DNA of 64,000 nucleotides from Pacificimonas flava (GTDB lineage: Bacteria; Pseudomonadota; Alphaproteobacteria; Sphingomonadales; Sphingomonadaceae): positions 1 to 64,000 of the forward strand of contig NZ_AMRV01000001.1 in NCBI RefSeq assembly GCF_000342165.1, given 5' to 3'. Of the stretch, positions 46,594 through 58,886 are shown piece by piece. Every line of letters begins with the position of its first letter. Within the stretch, counting starts at the first letter, position 1. The notes beneath the pieces are model-generated. The model was not told where the DNA came from, ran no database searches, and worked only from the letters and a program-made list of their open reading frames with translations. A program made the position numbers and the translations under genes.

Positions 46594-47406
46594 ATGATGT
46601 TTTCGTCCCTGCGCCGCGGTGCGCGCCTTCCCTTGTTCCTGCTTCCCGTCGGTACGGCGCTGGCGCTGGCCGCTTGCGGCGGTGGCAGCCGCAACAATGA
46701 CGTGATTGATCGCAGTTATGTCGCTCGCGATGTCGCCACGCTCTATAATTTCGGCAAGGATACGCTCGACCGGGGCAGCTATTTGCGGGCAGCCGCCATA
46801 TTCGATGAGGTTGAACGCCAGCATCCCTATTCGATCTGGGCGCGGCGCGCGCAGCTCATGAGCGCGTTCAGCTATTATGCGGGCCGCCAATATCCAGAGG
46901 CGATCGGCGCGGCGCAGCGCTTCCTGTCCTTGCATCCCGGTAACAAGGATGCGCCCTACGCCTATTATCTGATCGCCATCAGCTATTATGAGCAGATCGA
47001 GGACGTTCAGCGCGACCAGCAGATCACGCAGCAGGCGCTTTCCGCGCTTACGGAACTGATTCGCCGTTATCCGGACAGCAAATATGCAGCCGATGCGCGG
47101 CTGAAGGTGGAGCTGGCGCAGGACCACCTGGCGGGCAAGGAGATGAGCATCGGCCGCTTCTATATGGGGCGCCGCGAATATATCGCCGCCATCAAGCGGT
47201 TCGAGAACGTCATAGGCACGTACGAACAGACCAGCCACGTTCCGGAGGCGCTGCATCGCCTGGTCGAATCCTATCTGCTGCTCGGCATTCCGGACGAGGC
47301 CCGCAAAACGGCGGCCGTGCTGGGGCATAATTATCCCGGCTCCGAATGGTATCAGCGTTCCTATGATCTGATCGAGCAGCATGTGGGGGTGCCGGGCGGC
47401 GCGTGA
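46594..47406 (+). CDS. bamD: Outer membrane assembly lipoprotein BamD
   Basis: The 270-residue product has a signal peptide with lipobox ALAAC (Cys28) and TPR repeats: LYNFGKDTLDRGSYLRAAAIFDEVERQHPYS, AIGAAQRFLSLHPG and IRRYPDSKYA, matching BamD/ComL. It supports beta-barrel insertion by the BAM complex. recN follows 99 bases later on the same strand. Confidence 0.95.
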   Translation: MMFSSLRRGARLPLFLLPVGTALALAACGGGSRNNDVIDRSYVARDVATLYNFGKDTLDRGSYLRAAAIFDEVERQHPYSIWARRAQLMSAFSYYAGRQYPEAIGAAQRFLSLHPGNKDAPYAYYLIAISYYEQIEDVQRDQQITQQALSALTELIRRYPDSKYAADARLKVELAQDHLAGKEMSIGRFYMGRREYIAAIKRFENVIGTYEQTSHVPEALHRLVESYLLLGIPDEARKTAAVLGHNYPGSEWYQRSYDLIEQHVGVPGGA

Positions 47407-47505
47407 TTTCGCTTCTCCCGCTCTGGTCTCGCCGGACATCGGGTTCGGCGAAAGGCCGGCGGCAGCCGATTTCATCGGCGCGAAAAAGCCGGTAGGACAG
47501 GCGCG

Positions 47506-49164
47506 ATGCTGACCGCGCTTTCCATTCGCGATGTGCTGCTGATCGAGGCCCTCGACCTCGAACTCGGCGAAGGGCTGACCGTGCTGACGGGCGAGACAGG
47601 CGCGGGAAAGTCCATTCTCCTCGACTCGCTCGGCCTCGCGCTCGGGGCCCGCGCCGATAGCGGGCTCGTTCGTGCGGGCGCAGGGCGCGCCATGGTGTCC
47701 GCGACATTCTCCGTCCCGTCCGGCCATGCCTTGAACGCGCTCCTCAGGGACCATGAAATCGATCTGGAGAATGGCGAGGTGGTGCTGCGAAGGGCCGTGC
47801 GCGCCGATGGCGGCAGCCGTGCCTGGATCAACGACCAGCCAGCCGCCGCCGGCCTGTTGCGGGATGTCGGCGCGCTGCTTGTCGAAGTGCATGGCCAGCA
47901 TGATGAGCGGGGGCTGCTCGATGCGCGCGGTCATCGCGCCCTGCTCGACACCTTCGGTCGGCATGAGGAGGAACTTCGCGCCACGTCCCGCGCATATGAA
48001 TTCTGGAAGGTCTCGGTCGCAGAGCTGGAGGCTGCGCGTACGGAAATAGCCGACGCCGACCGCGACCGGGAGTATCTCGATCATGCGATTGCCGAACTCG
48101 AGGCGCTCCAGCCCGAGCCTGGCGAGGAGGCCGCGCTTGCCGAGGAGCGGGCAGGCATGCTGGCCGGCCAGCGTGTTGCCGAGGATCTGACAGCGATCTC
48201 CGAAGAGTTGTCCGGGGCGGATGGGGGCGCGGCCCGGCTGCGTGCGGCGGCCCGCCGTCTCGGCCGCATTGCGGAATCGCATGCGCTGCTTGATGCAAGC
48301 CTGCAGGCGCTTGACCGCGCGCTTCTCGAAACCGACGAGGCGGAGGCGAAGCTGGCGGCGGCTGGGGAGGCGCTTGCCTTTGATGAGGCGAGGCTGGATG
48401 CAGTCGAGACGCGGCTGTTCGACCTTCGGGGTCTCGCGCGAAAGCACAGGGTGGAGGCCGACAGGCTGAGCGAACTCCTCTCCCAGTTTCTGGAAAGGAG
48501 AACGCGCATCGAGCGCGGCAGCGAGCAACTTGCATCTCTTGAACAGGCGGTCAAAGCTGCGGCGACAGCCTATGATACAGCGGCTGCCATCCTGTCGCAG
48601 AAGCGCACTGCGGCAGCGGAGCGTCTCGATGCCGCCGTCGCCGCGGAACTCGCACCGTTGAAACTCGATGCTGCCCGGTTCCAGACGGCCATATCGCCGC
48701 TGCCGCAAGGCGAGCGGGGTGCAGTCGGCGCGGATCGCGTGGCGTTCGAAATCAGCACGAATCCCGGTGCGGATTTCGGCCCGCTCGTGAAGATCGCGTC
48801 CGGCGGCGAACTGTCCCGCTTCATCCTCGCGTTGAAGGTGGCGCTGGCCGGGCAGGCGGAGGCGGGCACCATGATCTTCGACGAAATCGACCGCGGCGTC
48901 GGCGGCGCGACGGCCAGTGCCATAGGCGCCCGCCTTGCGCGGCTGGCGGAGGACGCGCAGGTCCTGACCGTGACGCACTCCCCGCAAGTCGCCGCGCGCG
49001 GGGCGCACCATTTGCATATCGAGAAGCGGGTTCAGAACGGAGCGACCCGCACCAATGTCGCGCCGCTGCCCGGTACGGCACGCACCGAGGAGATCGCCCG
49101 CATGCTGTCCGGAACCGCCGTCACGGACGAGGCGCGGGCTCAGGCTGCGCGGCTGCTTGGGTGA
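47506..49164 (+). CDS. recN: DNA repair protein RecN
   Basis: The 552-residue SMC-like ATPase has Walker A LTGETGAGKSILLDSL, an HGQHDERGLL segment, a central coiled coil rich in Ala, Glu and Arg, the ABC signature ASGGELSRFILALK and Walker B MIFDEIDRGVGGATA. It acts in double-strand break repair. It lies between bamD and ligA, a typical alphaproteobacterial arrangement. Confidence 0.97.
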   Translation: MLTALSIRDVLLIEALDLELGEGLTVLTGETGAGKSILLDSLGLALGARADSGLVRAGAGRAMVSATFSVPSGHALNALLRDHEIDLENGEVVLRRAVRADGGSRAWINDQPAAAGLLRDVGALLVEVHGQHDERGLLDARGHRALLDTFGRHEEELRATSRAYEFWKVSVAELEAARTEIADADRDREYLDHAIAELEALQPEPGEEAALAEERAGMLAGQRVAEDLTAISEELSGADGGAARLRAAARRLGRIAESHALLDASLQALDRALLETDEAEAKLAAAGEALAFDEARLDAVETRLFDLRGLARKHRVEADRLSELLSQFLERRTRIERGSEQLASLEQAVKAAATAYDTAAAILSQKRTAAAERLDAAVAAELAPLKLDAARFQTAISPLPQGERGAVGADRVAFEISTNPGADFGPLVKIASGGELSRFILALKVALAGQAEAGTMIFDEIDRGVGGATASAIGARLARLAEDAQVLTVTHSPQVAARGAHHLHIEKRVQNGATRTNVAPLPGTARTEEIARMLSGTAVTDEARAQAARLLG

Positions 49165-49176
49165 AGGACGACTGGA

Positions 49177-52193
<3,017 letters not shown>

Positions 52194-52279
52194 CCTGTGC
52201 GCCGGCAGGGAGAGGTCGCGGCATGGATCGCAGCGCCGGACACCGCGGACCAAAGGGCCCGTTTGGCCGTTAGAGGCAT

Positions 52280-53926
52280 ATGAAGTTCAGAACCTATAGC
52301 GATGACGCGAACGATGCTCTTCTTCGCGATGACCCCGTACGGCGCAACCTGTTCCTGATCTTTCCGCCCATCATGGCGGTCCTGTTCGGCTGGGCGGGTG
52401 GGGTCTGGTCAGGCTTCTACGTTATCGCGGCGGTCAATCTATTCCTGTGGGTGATCGCGATCTACGATTTCCTCCAGCCGAGGCATACCTTACGGCGAAA
52501 TTATCCTTTCGCGGCGCGGGCACGCTGGTTCTTCGAGGACTTGAGGCCGTTTACCCGCGCTTATTTTGTGGAGGGCGATCTGGAGGGGCGGCCCTTCAAC
52601 CATGACCAGCGCGCGCTGGTCTATGCCCGGGCGAAGGGTGAGCAGGATTCACAACCCTTCGGCACGGAACTTGATGTTTATGAGGAAGGCTATGAAATCC
52701 TTTCTCATTCCATGGCGCCAAAGATCGGGGCTCCGGCCGACCCGCGTGTCGATGTCGGCAGTTCCCAATGTTCCAGGCCTTACAGCGCGTCCTGCCTGAA
52801 CATTTCCGCGATGAGCTACGGCTCGCTAGGGTCGCGCGCGATCGAGGCGCTGAACAAGGGCGCCAAGCGTGGCGGCTTTTACCATGATTCTGGTGAGGGG
52901 GGGATCAGTCCATATCACCGGCAGGGCGGCGACTTGGTCTATGAGCTTGGAACCGGGTACTTCGGATCGCGTACGAAGGATGGTGACTTCGATCCTGAAA
53001 TGTTTCGGGATAAATCGGCCGACCCGCAGGTGAAGATGGTCGAGTTGAAGCTCAGCCAGGGCGCGAAGCCCGGGAAGGGCGGGATGCTTCCAGGGCCCAA
53101 GGTGACCGACGAAATTGCGGAAATTCGCGGCGTCCCGCCCGGGGAAGATGTTTATTCACCCGCCGCGCACACGGTGTTTTCCACGCCAATCGAATTGTTG
53201 GAATTCCTGGCGAAGATGCGCGACCTCGCTGGCGGAAAGCCGGTCGGAATGAAATTCTGCGTCGGCTTTCCCCATGAAATCATGGCCGTTGGAAAGGCGA
53301 TGCTGGAAACCGGCATTCGGCCGGACTTCATGGTGGTCGACGGCGCGGAAGGGGGAACGGGCGCCGCCCCGCAGGAAATGTCGGATCATGTCGGCCTGCC
53401 GCTTCGCGAAGGGCTGATCATGACGCGCAACATGCTGGTGGGTTGCGGTTTGAAGGACGAGATCCGGCTGGCAGCGTCGGGCAAGGTCCATTCCAGCGTC
53501 ACGCTTGCAATGCAGTTCGCGCTGGGGGCCGACTGGTGCAATGCCGCGCGGGCATTCATGTTCTCGCTGGGCTGCATCCAGTCGCAAAAATGCCATACCG
53601 ATCAGTGTCCGACCGGCGTCGCCACCACGTCGGAGGCGCGGCAAAGGGGGCTTGTCGTCGCCGACAAGGAACTTCGCGTCGCGCGGTTTCACCAGAACAC
53701 CATCAGGGCGCTGCGGGACATCATGACCTCCGCCGGGATCGAAGATCATCGCGACTTCCGCCCGTTTCACCTGCGCCAGCGCGTGAGCGTTGCGAAGATG
53801 CGGAATATCGACCGGGTCTACGAATTCGTCGAGCCGGGTGCACTGATCGAGGATCCTGACGCCACGAAATACGCGCGGTGGTGGCACATGGCGAGGGCAG
53901 ACAGCTTTCAGCCGCGGCAGGTTTAG
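52280..53926 (+). CDS. FMN-binding glutamate synthase family protein
   Basis: The 548-residue protein has two N-terminal membrane segments and a GltB-central-type FMN barrel: NISAMSYGSLGSRAIEALNKGA, YHDSGEGGISPYH, KVTDEIAEIRGVPPGEDVYSP, VVDGAEGGTGAAP and CHTDQCPTGVAT. It lacks the glutaminase and GXGXG domains of GltB, so a membrane-linked oxidoreductase or archaeal-type glutamate synthase relative is likely rather than the classic enzyme. Substrate uncertain. Confidence 0.9.
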   Translation: MKFRTYSDDANDALLRDDPVRRNLFLIFPPIMAVLFGWAGGVWSGFYVIAAVNLFLWVIAIYDFLQPRHTLRRNYPFAARARWFFEDLRPFTRAYFVEGDLEGRPFNHDQRALVYARAKGEQDSQPFGTELDVYEEGYEILSHSMAPKIGAPADPRVDVGSSQCSRPYSASCLNISAMSYGSLGSRAIEALNKGAKRGGFYHDSGEGGISPYHRQGGDLVYELGTGYFGSRTKDGDFDPEMFRDKSADPQVKMVELKLSQGAKPGKGGMLPGPKVTDEIAEIRGVPPGEDVYSPAAHTVFSTPIELLEFLAKMRDLAGGKPVGMKFCVGFPHEIMAVGKAMLETGIRPDFMVVDGAEGGTGAAPQEMSDHVGLPLREGLIMTRNMLVGCGLKDEIRLAASGKVHSSVTLAMQFALGADWCNAARAFMFSLGCIQSQKCHTDQCPTGVATTSEARQRGLVVADKELRVARFHQNTIRALRDIMTSAGIEDHRDFRPFHLRQRVSVAKMRNIDRVYEFVEPGALIEDPDATKYARWWHMARADSFQPRQV

Positions 53927-53933
53927 GCTGTGT

Positions 53934-54950
53934 TCAGAGCCAGCCGAGACGGCGGAACAGCGCCACCTCAGCGATCATGACGATGCCGAGGATGAAGCAG
54001 GTCAACCAGAAGGCGTTGCCATCATCCACGCCGGGCATGCCGCCGACGTTTATCCCCAGAAGGCCGGTCAGAAATCCGAGCGGAAGGAAAATCGCGGCGA
54101 CGATTGAGAGAATATACATGTTCCGGTTCATCTTCTCGTTCTGAAGATTCGTGAGATCATCCTTCACCACCAGGGCGCGTTCGCGAAACTCGTCCAGTTC
54201 CTCGATATAACGTTCGAACTGATCGACGCTTTCCCGCAAAAGGAGAAGATCATGATCCTGGAGCCATGAGGGCGGCTCCGACAGAAGTCGTCCCAGCGCA
54301 TTGCGCTGCGGCGAAACATAGCGCTTGACCGACACGATGTCCTGCCGAAGCTCGGAAAGGTCGCCGCGCACCTGGTCCACGTCCGGATCCTTCAGCAATG
54401 CGGTTTCCAGCGCCTCGATGCGGGTTTCATATTCGTCGATCGCGCTGCCGAAATAGTCGATCAGGCGATCGATCAGATGTTCGTAAAGCGTCGCCGCCCC
54501 CTTGGGCCCCTGACCTGCAAGCAGTTGATCGAGCACCACACGCGGCGTTCGAAGATAGTCGTGGCGCAGCGTGATGACCCGGTCGCCATCGGACCAGAGC
54601 CGCATCGCGACCATATCCTCCCGCTCCGCACCCTCGTTCATGTTCACGCCGCGAAGGATGGCGACATAGCCCGATCGCCCGGCGAACACACGGGGCCGGG
54701 CCTCTGGATCCAAGAGCGCCTCGATGGTCACCTGCGTAAGCCCGCTCTCACTTTCCAACCATTCGCGGACGTCGGCGGCCCCCGCATCGGCATGGATCCA
54801 GAGGGGACCCTGCGCGCGCTCCCACCTGCGGATGTCTTCCCAGCTGAGGAGCTGTCCGCCGCCGCGGCCGTCCAGCCTGACGGCAAACTGAAGCCCGCCT
54901 TGCGGATCTATATTTGCTGCGCTCGTGCGTATCTTCGTCATGGTTTCCAT
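53934..54950 (-). CDS. ZntB/CorA-type divalent metal transporter
   Basis: The 338-residue product has a cytoplasmic N-terminal domain, a long helix (residues about 190-260) and two C-terminal membrane segments with GLLGINVGGMPGVDD between them. The GxxVGGMPG loop is that of ZntB rather than the GMN of CorA magnesium channels. It probably moves zinc. Starts at ATG 54950 and 54941 are both possible; the frame opens further upstream. It converges on the FMN protein gene with a 7-base gap. Confidence 0.88.
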   Translation of the reverse strand: METMTKIRTSAANIDPQGGLQFAVRLDGRGGGQLLSWEDIRRWERAQGPLWIHADAGAADVREWLESESGLTQVTIEALLDPEARPRVFAGRSGYVAILRGVNMNEGAEREDMVAMRLWSDGDRVITLRHDYLRTPRVVLDQLLAGQGPKGAATLYEHLIDRLIDYFGSAIDEYETRIEALETALLKDPDVDQVRGDLSELRQDIVSVKRYVSPQRNALGRLLSEPPSWLQDHDLLLLRESVDQFERYIEELDEFRERALVVKDDLTNLQNEKMNRNMYILSIVAAIFLPLGFLTGLLGINVGGMPGVDDGNAFWLTCFILGIVMIAEVALFRRLGWL

Positions 54951-55025
54951 CCTGTCCGCAGGGGGGATTGCGGCTCCGAACAATTTGAGTGATACTATGA
55001 TTCAAGAATTTGGGAGGATTCGTAC

Positions 55026-56270
55026 ATGGCTAGCTTACCGCAGGAACAGACTTTGGCGTTCGATCCTACGATGTCCGAGGTCTGGCTGGAACGACGGTGG
55101 CCGGAAATGTTTGCTGAGATGCGGGCGACCGACCCTCTGCACTATACCATGGACAGCGGCTACGGAGCCTTTTGGAACGCGACGAAATATAAAGACATTG
55201 TCGAGATCGAGGCCCTGCCGAAGGTGTTTTCGTCCTCTTGGCAGTATAGCGGCATCACCGTCGCCGACGCCGATCCGGAAATCGAGGCGGAGGACCGGAT
55301 GCCGATGTTCATCGCCATGGACCCCCCCGAGCACACGCCCCAGCGCCGAACCGTGTCCCCGAAGTTCACTCCGTCGGAGATGACGTTCATGGAGCCAGAA
55401 ATCCGCGAGCGGACGGGAGTGGTGCTGGACAGCCTGCCCGTTGGCGAGCCATTCGACTGGACCGACGTGGTGTCCATCGAACTGACGACCGGCATGCTGG
55501 CACTGCTGTTCGATTTTCCCTGGGAAGAGCGCCGGCGTCTGACGCGCTGGTCCGATTATGCAGGAGATATCAACGCCGCGCGGGACAAGGACTTTGCCCA
55601 GGAGCGCATGAACGTCATGTACGAGATGGGCATGTATTTCGCGGGGCTGTGGGAATATAAGAAGCAGCAGGATCCCGGCCGCGACCTCATCTCGATGATG
55701 CAACAGTCCGAAGCCATGGCTCACATGCCGGAGAAGATGTTCATCGGCAATCTGATCCTGCTGATCGTGGGCGGGAACGACACAACCCGGAATTCCATGA
55801 CCGGTGTGGCGCGCACCATGCACTTGTGGCCGGAAGAGTGGGAGAAGCTTCGCGGGGAGGGCGAAGGTTCGAAGGTTATCAAGAACGCCGTTCAGGAACT
55901 GATCCGCTGGCAGACACCCTTGGCGCACATGCGGCGGACGTGCCTGGAAGACTACGAAATTCGCGGCAAGACCATCCGCAAGGGCGACAAGGTGGTCATG
56001 TGGTATGCGTCCGCCAACCGGGACGAGGAAATGTTCGAGGATGGCGATCGTTTCATCGCCGACCGCGAAAATGCCCGCCGCCAACTGGCGTTCGGCTATG
56101 GCATCCACCGCTGCGTGGGCGCCCGACTGGCAGAGCTGCAACTGACCGTCCTGGTCGAGGAGATGCTGAAGCGAGGGATACAGGTTTCATGCGCGTCCGA
56201 ACCGACACGCGTGGAGAGCTGCTTCGTGAACGGTTACCGGAAGCAGATGGTAACGATCACGCGCAGCTAA
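55026..56270 (+). CDS. Cytochrome P450, CYP153-like
   Basis: The 414-residue class I-type P450 has the I-helix motif GGNDTTRNSMTG, the CYP153-like TPLAHMRRTCL, the heme-binding FGYGIHRCVGARLAE (Cys near 363) and MDPPEHTPQRRTVSPKFTPSEM near residue 100. These match CYP153 alkane/fatty-acid omega-hydroxylases. It has no membrane anchor. A GGAGG precedes the ATG. No ferredoxin or ferredoxin reductase gene is adjacent, so the electron partners must be elsewhere. Confidence 0.88.
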   Translation: MASLPQEQTLAFDPTMSEVWLERRWPEMFAEMRATDPLHYTMDSGYGAFWNATKYKDIVEIEALPKVFSSSWQYSGITVADADPEIEAEDRMPMFIAMDPPEHTPQRRTVSPKFTPSEMTFMEPEIRERTGVVLDSLPVGEPFDWTDVVSIELTTGMLALLFDFPWEERRRLTRWSDYAGDINAARDKDFAQERMNVMYEMGMYFAGLWEYKKQQDPGRDLISMMQQSEAMAHMPEKMFIGNLILLIVGGNDTTRNSMTGVARTMHLWPEEWEKLRGEGEGSKVIKNAVQELIRWQTPLAHMRRTCLEDYEIRGKTIRKGDKVVMWYASANRDEEMFEDGDRFIADRENARRQLAFGYGIHRCVGARLAELQLTVLVEEMLKRGIQVSCASEPTRVESCFVNGYRKQMVTITRS

Positions 56271-56432
56271 TCTGCTTTCGTGAGTGTGAAATTTTCCTTT
56301 TGGTGGATATGTTAAAATTGCATGGCGCTGTTGCAAAAGTTGCGCCTGCAAAATCTGACCTGAAAACGTCATCTTTCTGTCATCGCCGCCGGGTCGCAGT
56401 GCCTGGGGGTCAAAGAAGACAGGAGATGGCAA

Positions 56433-56549
56433 ATGACAAATTTCGGTTTTGCCGCTCGTGCGCGTCGTGCGTCTCAGCGTGTTCGCCGTGGTCGCCGTTC
56501 GATGAACGGCATCTCGGCTTCGCCGCTGTTTCACGCCTGGCGTCCGTAA
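56433..56549 (+). CDS. Small basic 38-residue ORF
   Basis: ATG 56433 lies 7 bases after an AGGAG (56421-56425). The peptide starts MTNFGFAARARRASQRVRRG and ends HAWRP; it holds about ten Arg and no Cys. It sits alone in the 345-base gap between the P450 gene and prmA, after an AT-richer stretch that could carry a promoter, and is followed by a hairpin at 56561-56580. This independent-gene layout is suggestive, but I do not recognise a family. Confidence 0.5.
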   Translation: MTNFGFAARARRASQRVRRGRRSMNGISASPLFHAWRP

Positions 56550-56560
56550 CCTGCCGCATG

Positions 56561-56580
56561 CGGCCCATGCTATGGGGCCG
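56561..56580. terminator. Hairpin between small ORF and prmA
   Basis: CGGCCCAT-GCT-ATGGGGCCG pairs 7-8 bases in 20. No T-run follows, so termination on either strand is uncertain. It lies 12 bases after the small ORF and 36 bases beyond the prmA stop. Confidence 0.45.
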
Positions 56581-56615
56581 CGCTGAAAGGCGGTGGGATC
56601 AACCGAGCGGGTCCT

Positions 56616-57515
56616 TCAGGAAATGCGGGTCATGACGAGAATGGGCCACCCTCTATTGGGATCGTGGTCTGTTGGGGTCAGGCCCGCTTTTTCATAGGCT
56701 GCAAGGACGTCGCCAGCCTGATCGGTGAGAAGCCCGGCCAGAATGAGCGATCCACCGGGAGCAAGCACGCCGGCAATGCTACCGCTCATGTCGATCAGAG
56801 GGCCGGCAAGAATATTTGCGAAGATGAGATCGTAGGGTGCTCGGCGCGCCAAATTCTCATCGTCCAGCCCGTCCGCGACGACAAGCTTGACGCTGCCTGC
56901 ATCGTCACCTTCGCGAACCGCATTCACGTCCAGATTCTCGCGCCCGACCTCTATCGAGACCGGATCGATATCGCTTGCCGCAACGCGCGCCGCCGGAAAC
57001 AGCTTCGTTGCAGCGATTGCGAGAAGTCCCGTTCCCGTGCCCAGGTCGAGAATGTTCTGCGGCGGCTCCTTTACATTGCTAAGTGCGCGCAGGCATCCTG
57101 CGGTGGTGGCATGATGGCCGGTGCCGAAAGCACGACTGGCCTCGATCTGAAGCCCAATATTCTCCTTTGGAACCTGATCGCGATCAGCCGCGACGTGAAC
57201 GGTAAAACGCCCGGCATGAACCGGGTCGAGCCCCGCTTGGCTCATCGTGACCCAATCATCGTCGGGAAGTTTCTCGACCAGCGGATTTTCGCCCGCATGC
57301 ACTCCTGCCAGCGTTCTCACCGCCGCCACGAGCGTCGCGGAGGGTTCGTTCTCCACGAACACGTCGAGGCGATAGTCGTTCGGACGTTCGGGTGAAATTT
57401 CCGTAACGACGACAACCGGCACGGGCTCGAAAGCGCTCAGCGCGTTTTCACTTTGCACAATTCGATCCGCATCGGCCTTCGCAACAGGCAGACTGATTTT
57501 CCAGCAATCTTTCAT
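56616..57515 (-). CDS. prmA: Ribosomal protein L11 methyltransferase
   Basis: ATG 57515 gives 299 residues, near the usual length. SAM-binding ILDLGTGTGLLAIAATKL, RAFGTGHHATTAGCL and the NILAGPLIDM motif identify PrmA, which trimethylates L11. Twelve further in-frame codons upstream have no support. Confidence 0.93.
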   Translation of the reverse strand: MKDCWKISLPVAKADADRIVQSENALSAFEPVPVVVVTEISPERPNDYRLDVFVENEPSATLVAAVRTLAGVHAGENPLVEKLPDDDWVTMSQAGLDPVHAGRFTVHVAADRDQVPKENIGLQIEASRAFGTGHHATTAGCLRALSNVKEPPQNILDLGTGTGLLAIAATKLFPAARVAASDIDPVSIEVGRENLDVNAVREGDDAGSVKLVVADGLDDENLARRAPYDLIFANILAGPLIDMSGSIAGVLAPGGSLILAGLLTDQAGDVLAAYEKAGLTPTDHDPNRGWPILVMTRIS

Positions 57516-57577
57516 CCGTTCGCCGCTATCCCGGCGGCTGCGCCAAGGCAAGCCGCCGGAACGGGAAGGTCCGCCCT

Positions 57578-58411
57578 CTAGACCCGCATGAAGGTCAGAA
57601 GGTCGGTTGCAAGCTTTTCCCCATGCGTTGCGGTCAGCCCATGCGGTGCGCCGTCATATTCGGTCAGCTCGGCATTGCCCCCGATCATCTTCGCGGCCAG
57701 TCGCCCCGTCGCGTCGATGGGAACGGTGTCGTCCCCGGTTCCGTGCACCACGAGCGTCGGAACGGTGAAGGCGCTCATGTCGCCGCGCAAATCGGTGAAG
57801 CCGAACGCCTGCGCGCAGGCCAGCGTCGCCTGCGGACTGGCCATCATCGCCATGTTCCAGGACCAGTCTATGACGGCATCGCTGACAGGGTGCTTCATCA
57901 TGCCGACGCCGTAGAAGCCCTTGAAGAAGCCTTTCAAAAATGTCTGGCGATCCTTTTTCAGCTCTTCGCCGATCGCGCGCAGGTCATCCTCGGGCACCCC
58001 TTCCTTGTGGTCGTCCGTTTTCAGCATGTAGGGGGCTATGGAGGAAATCAGCGCCGCCTTGCGCACGCCCTTTCCAGCATGGCGCGACATGTAACGCGCC
58101 ACTTCGCCGCCGCCCATGGAGAAGCCCGCCAGAGTGAAGTCGCGGATGCCGAGGGCGGAGACGATGTCGGCCAGATCGTCCGCCATCGTGTCGTAGTCGT
58201 AACCGTGCCAAGGCTGTTCGGAGCGCCCGAACCCGCGGCGGTCGTAGGAAACCACCCGGTACCCGGCCTCGGCCAGCGGACGTGCCTGGTATTCCCAGCT
58301 GTCGGCGTTCAGCGGCCAACCATGGATAAGGACGATCGTTCCTTCCGTGGACGTAGGGTTCCAGTCCTTGACGTAAAGCTTAGTCCCGTCGCGGGTTTCG
58401 ACCATCGGCAT
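57578..58411 (-). CDS. Alpha/beta hydrolase of the non-heme chloroperoxidase type
   Basis: The 277-residue product has IVLIHGWPLNADSWEYQ, the nucleophile elbow LAGFSMGGGEVARYMSRH, and a C-terminal GAPHGLTATHGEK with the catalytic His. This is the pattern of cofactor-free haloperoxidase/esterase proteins. The natural substrate is probably an ester or lactone. No signal peptide is present. It is on the same strand as prmA, 62 bases upstream of it. Confidence 0.9.
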   Translation of the reverse strand: MPMVETRDGTKLYVKDWNPTSTEGTIVLIHGWPLNADSWEYQARPLAEAGYRVVSYDRRGFGRSEQPWHGYDYDTMADDLADIVSALGIRDFTLAGFSMGGGEVARYMSRHAGKGVRKAALISSIAPYMLKTDDHKEGVPEDDLRAIGEELKKDRQTFLKGFFKGFYGVGMMKHPVSDAVIDWSWNMAMMASPQATLACAQAFGFTDLRGDMSAFTVPTLVVHGTGDDTVPIDATGRLAAKMIGGNAELTEYDGAPHGLTATHGEKLATDLLTFMRV

Positions 58412-58471
58412 TTGGCAGTCTCCTTCTCAGTCTGTTCCTGAACAGCGAACGCGGCGCGATCCGATGAAGTT

Positions 58472-58843
58472 TCAGGACAGGCGCGCTCCGTTCGGTGCCC
58501 GAATGTCGGGTTCGACAAGAAGGATCGCGCCGCTTTCATCGGGAAGGCCGAGGATGAGAATTTCCGAACGTGCGGGGCCGATCTGACGCGGGGCGAAGTT
58601 CACCACCGCAAGGACACGGCGGCCAATGAGGGATTCCGGCGTGTAATGTTCGGTGATGCGCGCGACGCTTTTGCAAATGCCGATCCCCGGACCGCAGTCC
58701 ACCGTCAAGCGGTAGCTTGGCTGGCGCGCCTCCGGAAAGGGTTTTGCGTCCGTGATCGTGCCGGCACGAATGTCGACGCCGAGGAACGTGTCGAAGGCGG
58801 TTTCCGCCGCCGCCGGGGCGGCCGGATCGTGAACGATATGCAT
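58472..58843 (-). CDS. CsaA-like tRNA-binding-domain protein
   Basis: The 123-residue protein is a single EMAP-II/CsaA OB fold: DTFLGVDIRAGTITDAKPFPEAR, ICKSVARITEHYTPESLIGRRVLAVVNFAPRQIG and LGLPDESGAILLVEPD. It would bind tRNA or act as a secretion-related chaperone. It lies between the hydrolase and the helicase on the same strand. Confidence 0.9.
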   Translation of the reverse strand: MHIVHDPAAPAAAETAFDTFLGVDIRAGTITDAKPFPEARQPSYRLTVDCGPGIGICKSVARITEHYTPESLIGRRVLAVVNFAPRQIGPARSEILILGLPDESGAILLVEPDIRAPNGARLS

Positions 58844-58886
58844 GGCCGGGGTCCCCTTGCCGGTGAATGATGCGCCTTCGCCCGTT

